From Robertmurraya korlensis (GTDB taxonomy: Bacteria; Bacillota; Bacilli; Bacillales; Cytobacillaceae): a DNA stretch of 64,000 nt. A model generated the notes under the pieces. That model made no database searches and was not told the DNA's origin. It saw only the letters and a list, made by a program, of their open reading frames with translations. Position 1 is the first letter of the stretch. Every line of letters begins with the position of its first letter. The DNA lies in assembly GCF_023715225.1 (NCBI RefSeq), contig NZ_JAMBNS010000017.1:1-64000 (forward strand), given 5' to 3'. Positions 7,503-16,030 of the stretch are shown here, one piece after another. Position numbers and translations under genes: made by a program.

Positions 7503-8585
7503 TTAAATTAATGCTGTAAATAATTCTCTAAACTGCTCTATTTCTATCCTTATATCTTCTGCACCACTCCAATACAAAGAATTGTTTAACAATCCTTTAG
7601 GACTTATACCCGTCCCAATTAAAGGATGATATTGTAAATCAAGAAATGTACTAAGGTGCCAATAACAGGGATTTAAATAATTCGGAGAAAAAAACTCGAT
7701 AACTTTAGTACCTGGTTGACAAAAGGTTAGATTAGTTAATCCTGCTCCATGAGGACTAATAATATATTTGGCTTTTGAAAACATGTTAATTTGTTCTAGT
7801 ACTGAGAGGTTCTGCAGACAAACTATGGTGAATCCATGATTTTTCAAGAAATTTATAATTTCTTCTTCATTCACTACTCGTCTGCTATTTGCATCATTTC
7901 TAGTAATATAAATCCTTTCTCCGTAAGGCGAGGTTTCATTCTCTACAAGAGGTAAAAAATACTGCCTTAAAAAATCTGATGCCCACTTGGTTGTATATCC
8001 TGGAAGAGATGGAACAACCAGGTTTTTTGATTGAATAAACATATCCGTACTACTTTGAATAATTTTTTCCTTAGGAATCCGTAATAAATCTAATGTATCA
8101 GTCTGATAAGAAAAATTACACTGATTCACTACATAATAATCAATCTCAATATTGCTTTTCCTTACCAAATCAAACCGTGGCAATATATCAAACATCCAAT
8201 GGTAGTAGTTGTTACTTCCTATAGCCGCAACTACTGCAACAGTTTTTTTAAATCTTTTTACTTGAGGGAGTATATGACGCTGAAAGATGGAGTGTTCAGA
8301 AGGAGAAGATATCCATTCAATTGAGAGGTCCCATATCAATTTATTATCCGATGTTAAGATTGCTCCATTTTCTCCAAGTACATACCCTTCAGGAAGTATA
8401 AAAACATAGGCAGGGGATTGCCAATCCGGGTAAAAATCTGATGGATTATTCTTAAAAAGCTTGGGTTTAGATATTCCATCATATATTTTTTTACAATACT
8501 TATCAAAGCATTCTAACTTTTGTGATCCAAACCATTCAGTAAATGAGGAGACATATTCTTTTGGGACTCTTATTTCTTTACTCAT
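7503..8585 (-). CDS. GT61/DUF563-family glycosyltransferase
   Basis: 360 aa. The motifs [14 protein letters not shown] (about 142-155) and [21 protein letters not shown] (about 277-297) are those of the DUF563/GT61 family, whose members move sugars such as xylose or GlcNAc to glycans or proteins. No membrane segment is seen. The start ATG overlaps the end of the aminotransferase gene by 8 bp (ATGAGTAA), which points to translational coupling. It is the last gene of the operon that starts at 12428. The acceptor and donor are unknown; context suggests the spore surface. Confidence 0.82.
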   Translation of the reverse strand: MSKEIRVPKEYVSSFTEWFGSQKLECFDKYCKKIYDGISKPKLFKNNPSDFYPDWQSPAYVFILPEGYVLGENGAILTSDNKLIWDLSIEWISSPSEHSIFQRHILPQVKRFKKTVAVVAAIGSNNYYHWMFDILPRFDLVRKSNIEIDYYVVNQCNFSYQTDTLDLLRIPKEKIIQSSTDMFIQSKNLVVPSLPGYTTKWASDFLRQYFLPLVENETSPYGERIYITRNDANSRRVVNEEEIINFLKNHGFTIVCLQNLSVLEQINMFSKAKYIISPHGAGLTNLTFCQPGTKVIEFFSPNYLNPCYWHLSTFLDLQYHPLIGTGISPKGLLNNSLYWSGAEDIRIEIEQFRELFTALI

Positions 8586-9669
8586 ACAGACATAAAACCT
8601 TTACTACATAAGCAACATCCTCATTGGTCATTACTGGACTTATTGGTAAACTAACTACCTCTTGATGAATTTTTTCTGTGATAGGATATGATAAATCCTT
8701 AAATTCCTTATATGCTTCTTGATGGTGAGGAGCTATGGGATAATGAATTAATGTTTTAATATCCTTGTTTTCAAGATAATTAATTAGATGTTCCCTGTTC
8801 TTCGTTCGAATAACAAATAGATGCCAGACATGGCACAGTTCATCATTCTGAACATGAGGCAGTATAAGGTTTGGATTTTTAATATGCATTCGATAATAAG
8901 CTGCGATTTCTCTTCTTCGGTTATTATCATTATCCAGATACTTTAATTTAACACGGAGTAATGCGGCTTGAAGCTCATCCAATCTACTATTTAACCCTTT
9001 ATATTGATTCACATACTTTTGGTAGGACCCATAATTTCTTAATGCCCTAATTTTTTTAGCTAACTCATCATCATTTGTAGTGATGGCCCCGCCATCCCCC
9101 AAGGCTCCCAAATTCTTTCCAGGATAAAAGCTAAAACCTGCACAATCACTTAAATTCCCAGCCCGTTTACCATTATATAATGCTCCATGTGCTTGTGCTG
9201 CATCTTCAATAACTTTAAGCCCATATTTTCTAGCAATTTTAAAGATAGAGTCCATATCTGCTATTTGTCCATATAAATGAACAACCATTATCGCCTTTGT
9301 ATTGGGAGTTATATGTTTCTCAATTTCTTCGGGGTCAATATTATAGGATTCTAACTTGGGTTCTACAAGAACTGGTTTTACCCCATTACTGGTGATAGCA
9401 AGGATGGAAGCAATAAACGTATTAGCAGGAACAATGATCTCATCATTGGGACCAAAACCATATGCTTGAACAATTAACCGAAGGGCGTCTAAACCGCTTC
9501 CTACTCCTATGCAATTCCTTACACCACAATAATTAGCAAATTCTTCTTCAAAAGAATTAACTTCATTGCCTAGGATGTAACTACCACTATCAACTACTTT
9601 TTTTAGTGCCTCTAACAGTTCAACATTGTGTCGATCATTTACCTTTTTTAAATCTAGAAAGGGTATCAC
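8578..9669 (-). CDS. DegT/DnrJ/EryC1/StrS-type nucleotide-sugar aminotransferase
   Basis: 363 aa PLP enzyme. Lys185 in [15 protein letters not shown] is the expected Schiff-base lysine, and Asp156 and Gln159 in [10 protein letters not shown] contact the cofactor. The stretches [16 protein letters not shown] and [14 protein letters not shown] are like 3-aminotransferases of the QdtB/FdtB/WbpE type, which convert a 3-keto nucleotide sugar to the 3-amino sugar with glutamate as donor. The start is GTG at 9669 behind AAAAGG. The oxidoreductase and acetyltransferase upstream would supply its substrate and use its product. Confidence 0.88.
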   Translation of the reverse strand: MIPFLDLKKVNDRHNVELLEALKKVVDSGSYILGNEVNSFEEEFANYCGVRNCIGVGSGLDALRLIVQAYGFGPNDEIIVPANTFIASILAITSNGVKPVLVEPKLESYNIDPEEIEKHITPNTKAIMVVHLYGQIADMDSIFKIARKYGLKVIEDAAQAHGALYNGKRAGNLSDCAGFSFYPGKNLGALGDGGAITTNDDELAKKIRALRNYGSYQKYVNQYKGLNSRLDELQAALLRVKLKYLDNDNNRRREIAAYYRMHIKNPNLILPHVQNDELCHVWHLFVIRTKNREHLINYLENKDIKTLIHYPIAPHHQEAYKEFKDLSYPITEKIHQEVVSLPISPVMTNEDVAYVVKVLCLYE

Positions 9670-9693
9670 ACCTTTTCCCTGCCTCTCAATTCG

Positions 9694-10254
9694 TTATGCA
9701 TTAGGATTAATTTGAATAATCATATTTTCTAATTTATATTTCTCATTACAACCGGAGCAACAAAGATTCTTATCCAGTTGTTCTCCACACTTACATACAT
9801 ACCCTTTAAATTGTGCCGGGTTTCCGAACCATAACGTATGATTAGGAATATTTTTTGTAACTACAGAACCAGCCCCAATCATTGCATATTCTCCAATAAC
9901 ATTTCCTGCAATAACGGTAGAATTCGCTCCAATACTCGCACCCTTTTGAACAATGGTCTCTATATATTTTGTATGGTATCTCTTTGAGCGGGGTTTAAGA
10001 TCATTTGTAAAAGTTACGTTGGGGCCAATAAACGTGTGATCTTCTAATCTTACGCCTTCCCATAGATATACCCCTGATTTAATCGTAACATCGTTGCCTA
10101 TGATTACATTTTTTTCTATATAGGTATGTTCACAGATATTACAATTTTCCCCAATTGAAGAACCTGGAAGAACATGCGAAAAGGCCCAAATCCTTGTCCC
10201 CTTCCCTATTTGATTGGATTCCACCAATGCTAAGGGGTGACAATAATAATCCAT
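9694..10254 (-). CDS. left-handed beta-helix sugar N-acetyltransferase with C-terminal Cys4 motif
   Basis: 186 aa. Hexapeptide repeats run from about 15 to 140 (IGENCNICEHTYIEKNVIIG and so on), ending in NHTLWFGNPAQ. A C-terminal CKCG...CCSGC motif at about 154-172 looks like a small zinc ribbon, seen in WbpD-like N-acetyltransferases. These enzymes acetylate the 3-amino group of UDP-3-amino sugars with acetyl-CoA. It lies 24 bp downstream of the oxidoreductase gene and 24 bp upstream of the aminotransferase gene, consistent with a shared pathway. The exact sugar cannot be told from sequence alone. Confidence 0.85.
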   Translation of the reverse strand: MDYYCHPLALVESNQIGKGTRIWAFSHVLPGSSIGENCNICEHTYIEKNVIIGNDVTIKSGVYLWEGVRLEDHTFIGPNVTFTNDLKPRSKRYHTKYIETIVQKGASIGANSTVIAGNVIGEYAMIGAGSVVTKNIPNHTLWFGNPAQFKGYVCKCGEQLDKNLCCSGCNEKYKLENMIIQINPNA

Positions 10255-10278
10255 TCAATCATTCCCCTTTGTTATTTT

Positions 10279-11340
10279 CTATATAATTATTTCTCTGCCA
10301 CTTTTACTGGATTCATAGATTGCATCTAATATTTTATTTGCTAACAGCCCATTTTCAGCTGAAGAAATAGGTTTCGCGTTATTTCGGATACACTCTGCAA
10401 AATGATGCCACATTTTTATTCTCGCGCCTTCATAATCAAATAAAACTTGTGGTTTAATATTAAGCTGCGTTCCCTTCTCTTCCAAATACAGATAAGGGCC
10501 CGATTCATTTAGGAAACCTGCACCAGCCTTATCCCCTAAGATAGAAAGATAGATGGAGTCACTCTCTATATTTGCTGCCCAGCTTGTTTCAATCAGTATA
10601 GTTGCGCCATTTTCGAAACGAATTAAAGCAACGGCGAAATCTTCAACATTAAAAATTCCATTCTCATTCGCAACCACTCTAGCACGAGTCATTCCTTTAT
10701 GATCACGACCAAATATATTAAAGGCTGAACCGAAAACAGAAACAGGTTTTGGATAATCCATTAGGTAGAGGACTAAATCTAACATATGAACACCAATATC
10801 GATTAATGGGCCGCCTCCAGATTTCTCTTTTTCAGTAAACCAATTCCCCCAACTCGGGATGCCTGCTCGCCTTATCCAACCGCATTTACCATAATAGATC
10901 TTACCCAACTTATTTTCCAAGATCGATTTTTTTATATAATCTATATCACTTCTAAAAAGATTATGGTAGGCAACCATCAAGATTTGATTCGTCTGTTTTT
11001 GAATATTTACCATCTTATTTGCTTCTTCACTGTTTATCGCTAGTGGTTTCTCACACAATACATGCTTACCTTTTTTCATCGCTTCTATGGCTATGGGAGA
11101 GTGAAGATAATTGGGTACGGATATAAGGACAGCATCTACATTTTCATTTTTTAGGAGATCGTTATAATCTGAATAGATAGATGGGATGTTATATTCTTTA
11201 GCAAGGGTTTGAGCAGCAGCAATATTAATATCTGCAATTGCAATAACTTCAACTTCTTCGTTAAGATGTTGGATAGCTTTTAAATGGCCATCTTTTGTAA
11301 TTTTACCTGCTCCTATTATGCCTATTTTTATTTTTTCCAT
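10279..11340 (-). CDS. Gfo/Idh/MocA-family NAD(P)-dependent sugar oxidoreductase
   Basis: 353 aa. N-terminal Rossmann fold with GIIGAGKITKDGH at 8-20, then the family motif CEKPLA at about 95-100 and GGGPLIDIGVHMLD around 175, which carries the catalytic-site His/Asp. The family oxidises or reduces sugar rings; WbpB, for example, makes a 3-keto UDP-sugar. With the aminotransferase and acetyltransferase it would form an oxidise-aminate-acetylate route. GGAGGG lies about 12 bp before the ATG. The 98-bp gap to the CgeB-like gene shows no terminator, so I place it in the same operon. Confidence 0.88.
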   Translation of the reverse strand: MEKIKIGIIGAGKITKDGHLKAIQHLNEEVEVIAIADINIAAAQTLAKEYNIPSIYSDYNDLLKNENVDAVLISVPNYLHSPIAIEAMKKGKHVLCEKPLAINSEEANKMVNIQKQTNQILMVAYHNLFRSDIDYIKKSILENKLGKIYYGKCGWIRRAGIPSWGNWFTEKEKSGGGPLIDIGVHMLDLVLYLMDYPKPVSVFGSAFNIFGRDHKGMTRARVVANENGIFNVEDFAVALIRFENGATILIETSWAANIESDSIYLSILGDKAGAGFLNESGPYLYLEEKGTQLNIKPQVLFDYEGARIKMWHHFAECIRNNAKPISSAENGLLANKILDAIYESSKSGREIII

Positions 11341-11438
11341 TAATGTCTTAATCCCTCCAATACTAATTAATTTTTATAATTTACGAAAACTATAACCAGC
11401 TAATACACCATATTCATGCTATTTTTAATTCGTTATCC

Positions 11439-12428
11439 CTATTTTTCCTCTTTTTTAAGAAGGTCCTTTTTTAGAAATTCGACTATTTCTTTAGCCCTTT
11501 GTCGGTACGTATTAGGGCTAACATTCTTATAACCCTTTGCACTAATGCGCTCCCGTTCCTCAGGGTGATCTAAATAATAATTAACTAATTCCAATGTCTT
11601 CTCAGGCGAATCGGAAATAATTAATTCCTCTCCTGGTACAAATAATCTTCTTATTTCCTCTGTATCATTTGTCAGCAAAAATCCCTGTGAAGCCATTATT
11701 TCATAGGTCCTGTGTGTAAGTTGCTCATCAAAACTTTGTAAACCCAAGACAATGTTGGATGATCTATATAAATCGCGTGTATTATGATATGAAACAGGCC
11801 CTCTTATCCAATCTTTCGGAATATCCTTGCCAAGATAACTTCCCATTTCCTCCCACCGATGCCCAAAGAAATCGATTCGAATTCCTTCATCAATCAACGG
11901 ACACACCAAATCTTTGAGATATTTTAACCGTTGATCATAATCATTGTTATTAAAATCCCAAACATATGAATTAGCAACCAAAACTATATTACATTTAAAA
12001 TCTTCGTTTTTTTCCCCGGGATAATGAATGGTTGGCTCATAACCGAAAGGAAGATACTCACAACCGAACCCATGATCCCGATAAAATTGGACCATTTCTT
12101 TACAAATAGTAAAAACAAGATCTGGCTGTAAACGGGTTATTATTGGGTAAGCAAAGGTATGGGTATATCTTGGATCTTCAACCGACCAGTAGATATGAGG
12201 AATCCCGGTTTGCTTTGCATATTTGCAAATTAATTCCGGTTTATCACCATCATGGTCCGGTCCCCAACCTTGTGTAACAATTAAGTCAGGCTTAAACATT
12301 TTTATTGCCTTAGCAATTTTCTCTTCATTAAGGTTCCCGACAATCCTTACTTGATGACCCTCCTGCTTAAATCCGTTAGGTAGTAAATTTATTAACACAT
12401 AGTTACTATCAAAAAAAAGGACTCTCAT
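11439..12428 (-). CDS. CgeB-like glycosyltransferase
   Basis: 329 aa, GT-B fold. The C-terminal Glyco_trans_1_2 (CgeB) signature includes HRTYEIMASQGFLLTND and a Glu in TYEIMA that would contact the donor; YWSVEDPRYTHTF is also typical. In B. subtilis CgeB is a late mother-cell protein needed for glycosylation of the outermost spore layer (crust) and acts with CgeA. It is the first gene behind the sigma-K-type promoter at 12467-12496 and lies divergent from the CgeD-like gene, as cgeAB and cgeCDE are in B. subtilis. Only the family is certain; orthology is inferred. Confidence 0.82.
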   Translation of the reverse strand: MRVLFFDSNYVLINLLPNGFKQEGHQVRIVGNLNEEKIAKAIKMFKPDLIVTQGWGPDHDGDKPELICKYAKQTGIPHIYWSVEDPRYTHTFAYPIITRLQPDLVFTICKEMVQFYRDHGFGCEYLPFGYEPTIHYPGEKNEDFKCNIVLVANSYVWDFNNNDYDQRLKYLKDLVCPLIDEGIRIDFFGHRWEEMGSYLGKDIPKDWIRGPVSYHNTRDLYRSSNIVLGLQSFDEQLTHRTYEIMASQGFLLTNDTEEIRRLFVPGEELIISDSPEKTLELVNYYLDHPEERERISAKGYKNVSPNTYRQRAKEIVEFLKKDLLKKEEK

Positions 12429-12466
12429 TTAAAAATCAACCTCAATTCTTATAGAAATAACCCTTA

Positions 12467-12496
12467 TACTATATGGTCATTTTTGCACGAATGTTT
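12467..12496 (-). promoter_or_regulatory. sigma-K-type promoter of the glycosylation operon
   Basis: The minus strand shows AC (12494-12493), a 17-bp spacer, then CATATAGTA (12475-12467), a full match to the sigma-K pattern AC-N16/17-CATANNNTA. A start near 12459 would give a leader of about 30 nt before the CgeB-like gene. No equally good match was found on the opposite strand for the CgeD-like gene. Confidence 0.62.
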
Positions 12497-12630
12497 GGGC
12501 ATTATTGACTTTATTACATTGCAATTATAGAGGCTTAGAAATGGCACATTTTTGGCTTGTTCTATGTTGAACATCCATCATTATTAAATAAATAGAGGAA
12601 TAAAGTAATAGTAGGACTGGAGGGAGAACC

Positions 12631-12675
12631 GTGGTAAGAAAGGCAGTTATTCCAGAAGGCTATTTTTATGAGTAA
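12631..12675 (+). CDS. possible 14-codon leader peptide before the CgeD-like gene
   Basis: GTG start with GGAGGGAG about 5 bp upstream, then 13 codons (product MVRKAVIPEGYFYE) and TAA, ending 18 bp before the CgeD-like start. The strong ribosome binding site is the only evidence. It could be a leader peptide, a coupling device or the remnant of a lost gene. Confidence 0.3.
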   Translation: MVRKAVIPEGYFYE

Positions 12676-12693
12676 GAAGGGAGGAGACTTTTT

Positions 12694-13410
12694 TTGATTT
12701 CTGTTATTGCATGTACTAATCGGGGCGACTTTATAAAAAACATTATTAGAAATTTTGTTAAACAGACAATAGTTGAGAAAGAACTCATTTTAATTCTTAA
12801 CTCTTCTAGAATTATTCTTGATCATAATGTTTTAAACGGAATTCGTTCAATAATCCTTCGACTTCCTGAAGAGACAAGTCTAGGTGAGTGTTTAAATGAA
12901 GGAGTAGCTGCTGCCAGTTACCCTATTATTTCAAAAATGGACGATGATGATTATTATGGGCCCGGATACTTACAAGAGGCGTATGATTCCTTGAAAGAAA
13001 ATGGAGCTGAACTCGTCGGAAAGAGTAGCTTTTATATTTATTTTAACAAGAACCATGAATTAAGACTGTATAATCCCAATCATGAAAATGAATGGATTTA
13101 TTCTAATGCACAATATCGAAATAGAGCAGAGAACTTTCTACATGGAGCTACATTAGTTTTTAATAAGAACCTATTTAATCAAGTTACCTTTCCCCCCATC
13201 AATGTTGGAGAAGACTATGTATTTCAACAATTATGTTTAAAGAATCAAATAAAAATGTACTCTTTATCAAGTGAGTATTACGTATATTTTCGTTATGAAA
13301 ACCTTCAACATCATACATCTGATGTAAGGGAGTCCATTTTACGGTCAAGAAGCCGTTTTGTTAAAAATACTTTATCTGTTGATAGATTTATGGAACGAAG
13401 GGAAAGGTAG
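12694..13410 (+). CDS. CgeD-like GT2-family glycosyltransferase
   Basis: 238 aa GT-A fold protein. The N-terminus MISVIACTNRGD and the DDDD stretch in SKMDDDDYYGPGYL (about 90-103) give the nucleotide-binding acidic motif, and HGATLVFNKNLF follows. The pattern resembles CgeD, a spore maturation glycosyltransferase of B. subtilis. The start is TTG at 12694 with AAGGGAGGA 8 bp upstream; no ATG is in frame nearby. It is the only plus-strand gene of the island. The acceptor is unknown; the Ser-rich protein encoded just downstream on the other strand is a candidate. Confidence 0.8.
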   Translation: MISVIACTNRGDFIKNIIRNFVKQTIVEKELILILNSSRIILDHNVLNGIRSIILRLPEETSLGECLNEGVAAASYPIISKMDDDDYYGPGYLQEAYDSLKENGAELVGKSSFYIYFNKNHELRLYNPNHENEWIYSNAQYRNRAENFLHGATLVFNKNLFNQVTFPPINVGEDYVFQQLCLKNQIKMYSLSSEYYVYFRYENLQHHTSDVRESILRSRSRFVKNTLSVDRFMERRER

Positions 13411-13440
13411 TGATTGCATGCTCACTACCTTTCTTTATAA

Positions 13441-13989
13441 TTAAAATTCATGATAGAAATCAACGGAAAAGCTCTCAATGTCCTTACACCGGATAATAGT
13501 TATCCTCTCCGGAATAAAAGGAGACTTACTGCCAGATTCAATTATTTTTACACAGCAACCTTTAACACCTTGTAGTTGGCCCATAATAAATTGACCAGTC
13601 TTCGTAGTGATAGTTACGTTTTCGTGATGTATTTTTTTTAGAAATTGACATAAACAGTCATGTTTACAGTTTTTCTCATCCTTGCACTCACATGATTTGT
13701 GTTTAGAACTTGAGCTTTCGTCACAAGAACTAGAGCTTGAACTTGAGCTTTCGTCACTAGAACTGGAGCTTGAACTTGAGCTTTCGTCACTAGAACTAGA
13801 GCTTGAACTTGAGCTTTCTTCCTCTGAACTGGAGTTTTCTTGCAAAATACTAGGGCTTTCTTGTTCGACTCCAGAATTTAGATTGCTTAATTTAGGCCTA
13901 AAAAGGTCCATTATAGAACTCCAGGGATCTTCTCCCGTATTAGAAAGTTTATGATCACTGTTTTTTGAACTTTGTTGGTGGAATCGCAT
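13441..13989 (-). CDS. Ser-repeat, Cys-rich spore coat/surface-like protein
   Basis: 182 aa. The N-terminal 50 residues are polar. Residues 53-95 are nearly all Ser, built from an 11-residue unit [11 protein letters not shown]. Residues 89-114 hold six Cys (89, 100, 102, 108, 112, 114), with three more at 145, 146 and 168. The C-terminal 60 residues (NVTITTKTGQFIMGQLQG, then ITIIRCKDIESFSV) look like a small beta-barrel, similar in plan to Sm-like or DUF2642 proteins. Such a make-up suits a cross-linked spore surface protein with many O-glycosylation sites. No named family is certain. AAGGGGGGAAGGG precedes the ATG. It stands alone, without an operon partner. Confidence 0.7.
   Translation of the reverse strand: MRFHQQSSKNSDHKLSNTGEDPWSSIMDLFRPKLSNLNSGVEQESPSILQENSSSEEESSSSSSSSSDESSSSSSSSSDESSSSSSSSCDESSSSKHKSCECKDEKNCKHDCLCQFLKKIHHENVTITTKTGQFIMGQLQGVKGCCVKIIESGSKSPFIPERITIIRCKDIESFSVDFYHEF
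13712..13830 (-). repeat. 33-bp tandem repeat encoding [11 protein letters not shown]
   Basis: Three full 33-bp units at 13712-13744, 13745-13777 and 13778-13810, with a diverged partial fourth unit after them. They differ at only a few bases. The repeat keeps the reading frame of the coat-like protein, so copy-number change by slippage would lengthen or shorten its Ser region without a frameshift. Confidence 0.85.
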
Positions 13990-14126
13990 TCCCTTCCCCC
14001 CTTTCGCTTATAAAATAATATATTCGTTGAAACTTGTTAGGATTGGGCAATTAGGCATTTTAATTTTTATTTTTATATATTAGAAAATATAGTTAGAGCA
14101 AGGGTGGTGATCAAATTTGTATAAAA

Positions 14127-14166
14127 GCATAAAAAAGACCCCCAACCAATGGTTGAGAGCCTTTGA
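14127..14166 (-). terminator. terminator of rplM-rpsI
   Basis: The minus strand reads CTCTCAACC, ATT, GGTTGGGGG (with G-U pairs), then TCTTTTTTATG. It is 10 bp beyond the rpsI stop and closes the minus-strand ribosomal block. Confidence 0.8.
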
Positions 14167-14176
14167 AAGCGAAATA

Positions 14177-14569
14177 TTAACGCTTTGAGAACTGAGGTGC
14201 ACGACGAGCGCCTTTAAGACCGTATTTCTTACGTTCTTTCATACGAGCGTCACGAGTTAATAATCCAGCACGCTTAAGTGTTGGACGGTATTCTGGGTCA
14301 ACGTTTAGTAACGCACGAGCGATACCGTGGCGAATAGCGCCTGCTTGACCAGTGTAACCTCCACCATTAACGTTAACAAGAATATCATAGCTACCTAGAG
14401 TTTCTGTTGCGTTTAATGGTTGCTTTACTACTTCACGTAGTGCTTCGAATGGAATGTAATCAGTGATGTCACGATCGTTAATTGTAATTTTACCGCTGCC
14501 TGGAACTAGACGAACACGTGCAACGGAGCTTTTACGACGACCAGTACCAATGTATTGAACTTGTGCCAA
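14177..14569 (-). CDS. rpsI: 30S ribosomal protein S9
   Basis: 130 aa, the usual bacterial length. The ending [11 protein letters not shown] is the conserved basic tail that reaches to the P-site t[20 protein letters not shown] is the family start. It lies 19 bp downstream of rplM and is co-transcribed with it from the promoter at 15178-15206, as in other Firmicutes. It is the last gene before the terminator. Confidence 0.98.
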   Translation of the reverse strand: MAQVQYIGTGRRKSSVARVRLVPGSGKITINDRDITDYIPFEALREVVKQPLNATETLGSYDILVNVNGGGYTGQAGAIRHGIARALLNVDPEYRPTLKRAGLLTRDARMKERKKYGLKGARRAPQFSKR

Positions 14570-14588
14570 TATAATACCCTCCCTTTAA

Positions 14589-15026
14589 TTATCCACGAAG
14601 TTCGTAAACTTCAGGTTGTTGTGCTTGGTGCGGATGCTCGCTACCAGCGTATACGTGTAACTTTCTGAACATTTGACGACCTAAAGAATTCTTAGGAAGC
14701 ATGCCTTTAATAGCAAGTTCTAACATTCTTTCAGCGTAGTTTGTACGCATTTCAAGAGCCGTTCTAGTTTTTAATCCACCTGGGTGCATAGTGTGGCGGT
14801 AGTAGATCTTGTCAGTTAACTTCTTACCAGTTAACTCGATTTTTGAAGCATTGATTAAAATTACGTTATCACCAGTGTCAACATGTGGTGTGAAAGTTGG
14901 TTTATGTTTTCCACGTAGAATTGATGCAACTTCTGAAGCAAGACGTCCAAGAGTTTTGCCTTCTGCATCAATCACGTACCATTTACGTTCAATATTGTTT
15001 GAATTAGCCATAAACGTTGTACGCAT
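14589..15026 (-). CDS. rplM: 50S ribosomal protein L13
   Basis: 145 aa from the ATG at 15026 ([16 protein letters not shown]...), matching the Bacillus L13 length. An upstream in-frame start at 15053 was rejected because AGGAGGG sits just before 15026. The motifs [18 protein letters not shown] and [12 protein letters not shown] are typical. L13 is an early 23S rRNA-binding protein and the probable regulator of its own leader in this family. Confidence 0.98.
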   Translation of the reverse strand: MRTTFMANSNNIERKWYVIDAEGKTLGRLASEVASILRGKHKPTFTPHVDTGDNVILINASKIELTGKKLTDKIYYRHTMHPGGLKTRTALEMRTNYAERMLELAIKGMLPKNSLGRQMFRKLHVYAGSEHPHQAQQPEVYELRG

Positions 15027-15171
15027 TGAATAGTTCCCTCCTAAATTATACATTCATAAAATTTTGTTCTGGCATGCTTCCCACACGTGTTCCGACATGT
15101 GTTCAGTCATGTTTACGTATATCTCGACATAATAAGTTAACGGGGCTTATCATGGGATTAAAATACATACA
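15027..15171 (-). promoter_or_regulatory. rplM leader, candidate L13 autoregulatory RNA
   Basis: About 145 nt of untranslated leader between the promoter and rplM. It contains adjoining near-palindromes ACACATGT and ACACGTGT, separated by CGGA, that can pair with one mismatch. L13 leaders are known in Firmicutes upstream of rplM. I could not verify the consensus fold by eye, so this is a positional candidate. Confidence 0.4.
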
Positions 15172-15177
15172 TTTGAT

Positions 15178-15206
15178 ATCATATACTGCTTCCGCCCTGA
15201 TGTCAA
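15178..15206 (-). promoter_or_regulatory. sigma-A promoter of rplM-rpsI
   Basis: Minus strand TTGACA (15206-15201), 17-bp spacer, TATGAT (15183-15178). It lies in the gap between truA and rplM and indicates separate transcription of rplM-rpsI in addition to read-through. Confidence 0.75.
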
Positions 15207-15276
15207 GGAAATGTTACACCAGGATTAGTTGTCATAGAAATTTTTTATTAATCTTTTCTACTTTTTAACTACGATT

Positions 15277-16017
15277 TTACTCATAAAACACTTCCCAAAG
15301 GTATAACCCTTGTGGAGGAGCTGTTTTTCCTGCGAAGGTTCGGTCTCTCTTTTCGATTATCCCTGGGATAGAGTCGGGTGTAATCTCCCCATTTCCTACC
15401 TGTATAAGGGTTCCTACAATGATACGAACCATATTATATAGAAATCCATTTCCTCGAAAGCGAAGTACCAGCTGTTCACCCTCTGATGAAATATCTAGAA
15501 GGTATATCGTTCTGACACGATCCACGACTTCTGTCTTCGCGGAACAAAAACTAGTAAAATCGTACTCCCCAATAAAATGGGCACTAGCCTCTTTCATGCT
15601 ATTTATGTCCAACGGGTGAGGAAAATGATACGAATAATTTCTTTGAAACGGATCCCTAATCTTTCGGTTATCAATCACATATCGATATTCTTTTCCAACT
15701 GCATCGAACCGCGCATGAAAGTTTTGATCCACTTCCTCAATCGCTAAAATGGCAATCTCACTCGGTAAAACTGCATGTAACGCTAGTTGCCACTTTGCTA
15801 AGGGGATGTTTAAATTCGAGTCAAAATGAATAACCTGCCCCTTTGCATGCACTCCTGCATCTGTACGACCGGAAGCGGTCACCTTTACTTGTCTAGCTTT
15901 GTGAAGCTTTGTAAGGGCTGCCTCTAGCTCTGATTGAACCGTACGCTTATTAGGCTGTACCTGATAGCCATGAAATGCCGTCCCGTCATAAGATATTTTA
16001 CACTTATATCTCTTCAT
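15277..16017 (-). CDS. truA: tRNA pseudouridine(38-40) synthase TruA
   Basis: 246 aa. The catalytic Asp lies in [14 protein letters not shown], and [15 protein letters not shown] near the C-terminus is typical. It converts U38-U40 in the anticodon arm of many tRNAs to pseudouridine. A longer frame from a GTG at 16026 exists, but AGGTGTG lies 6 bp before the ATG at 16017. It is 13 bp downstream of ecfT, as in B. subtilis, and probably in the same operon. Confidence 0.96.
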   Translation of the reverse strand: MKRYKCKISYDGTAFHGYQVQPNKRTVQSELEAALTKLHKARQVKVTASGRTDAGVHAKGQVIHFDSNLNIPLAKWQLALHAVLPSEIAILAIEEVDQNFHARFDAVGKEYRYVIDNRKIRDPFQRNYSYHFPHPLDINSMKEASAHFIGEYDFTSFCSAKTEVVDRVRTIYLLDISSEGEQLVLRFRGNGFLYNMVRIIVGTLIQVGNGEITPDSIPGIIEKRDRTFAGKTAPPQGLYLWEVFYE

Positions 16018-16030
16018 GGAAATCACACCT

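Noticed and set aside
13712-13830. Regular 33-bp direct repeats suggested a CRISPR-like array
   Set aside because: The units are contiguous without spacers and keep the reading frame of a Ser-rich protein.
13682-13954. Plus-strand frame rich in LELELSS repeats
   Set aside because: It is the antisense shadow of the 33-bp Ser repeats of the coat-like gene; no ribosome binding site or start context supports it.
13990-14110. Sigma-K promoter for the Ser-rich coat-like gene
   Set aside because: AATATATTA is close to the -10, but no AC lies at 16-17 bp upstream; the match is too weak to call.
15017-15268. 83-codon plus-strand frame in the rplM leader
   Set aside because: It overlaps the rplM start, promoter and leader on the opposite strand and has no recognisable product.
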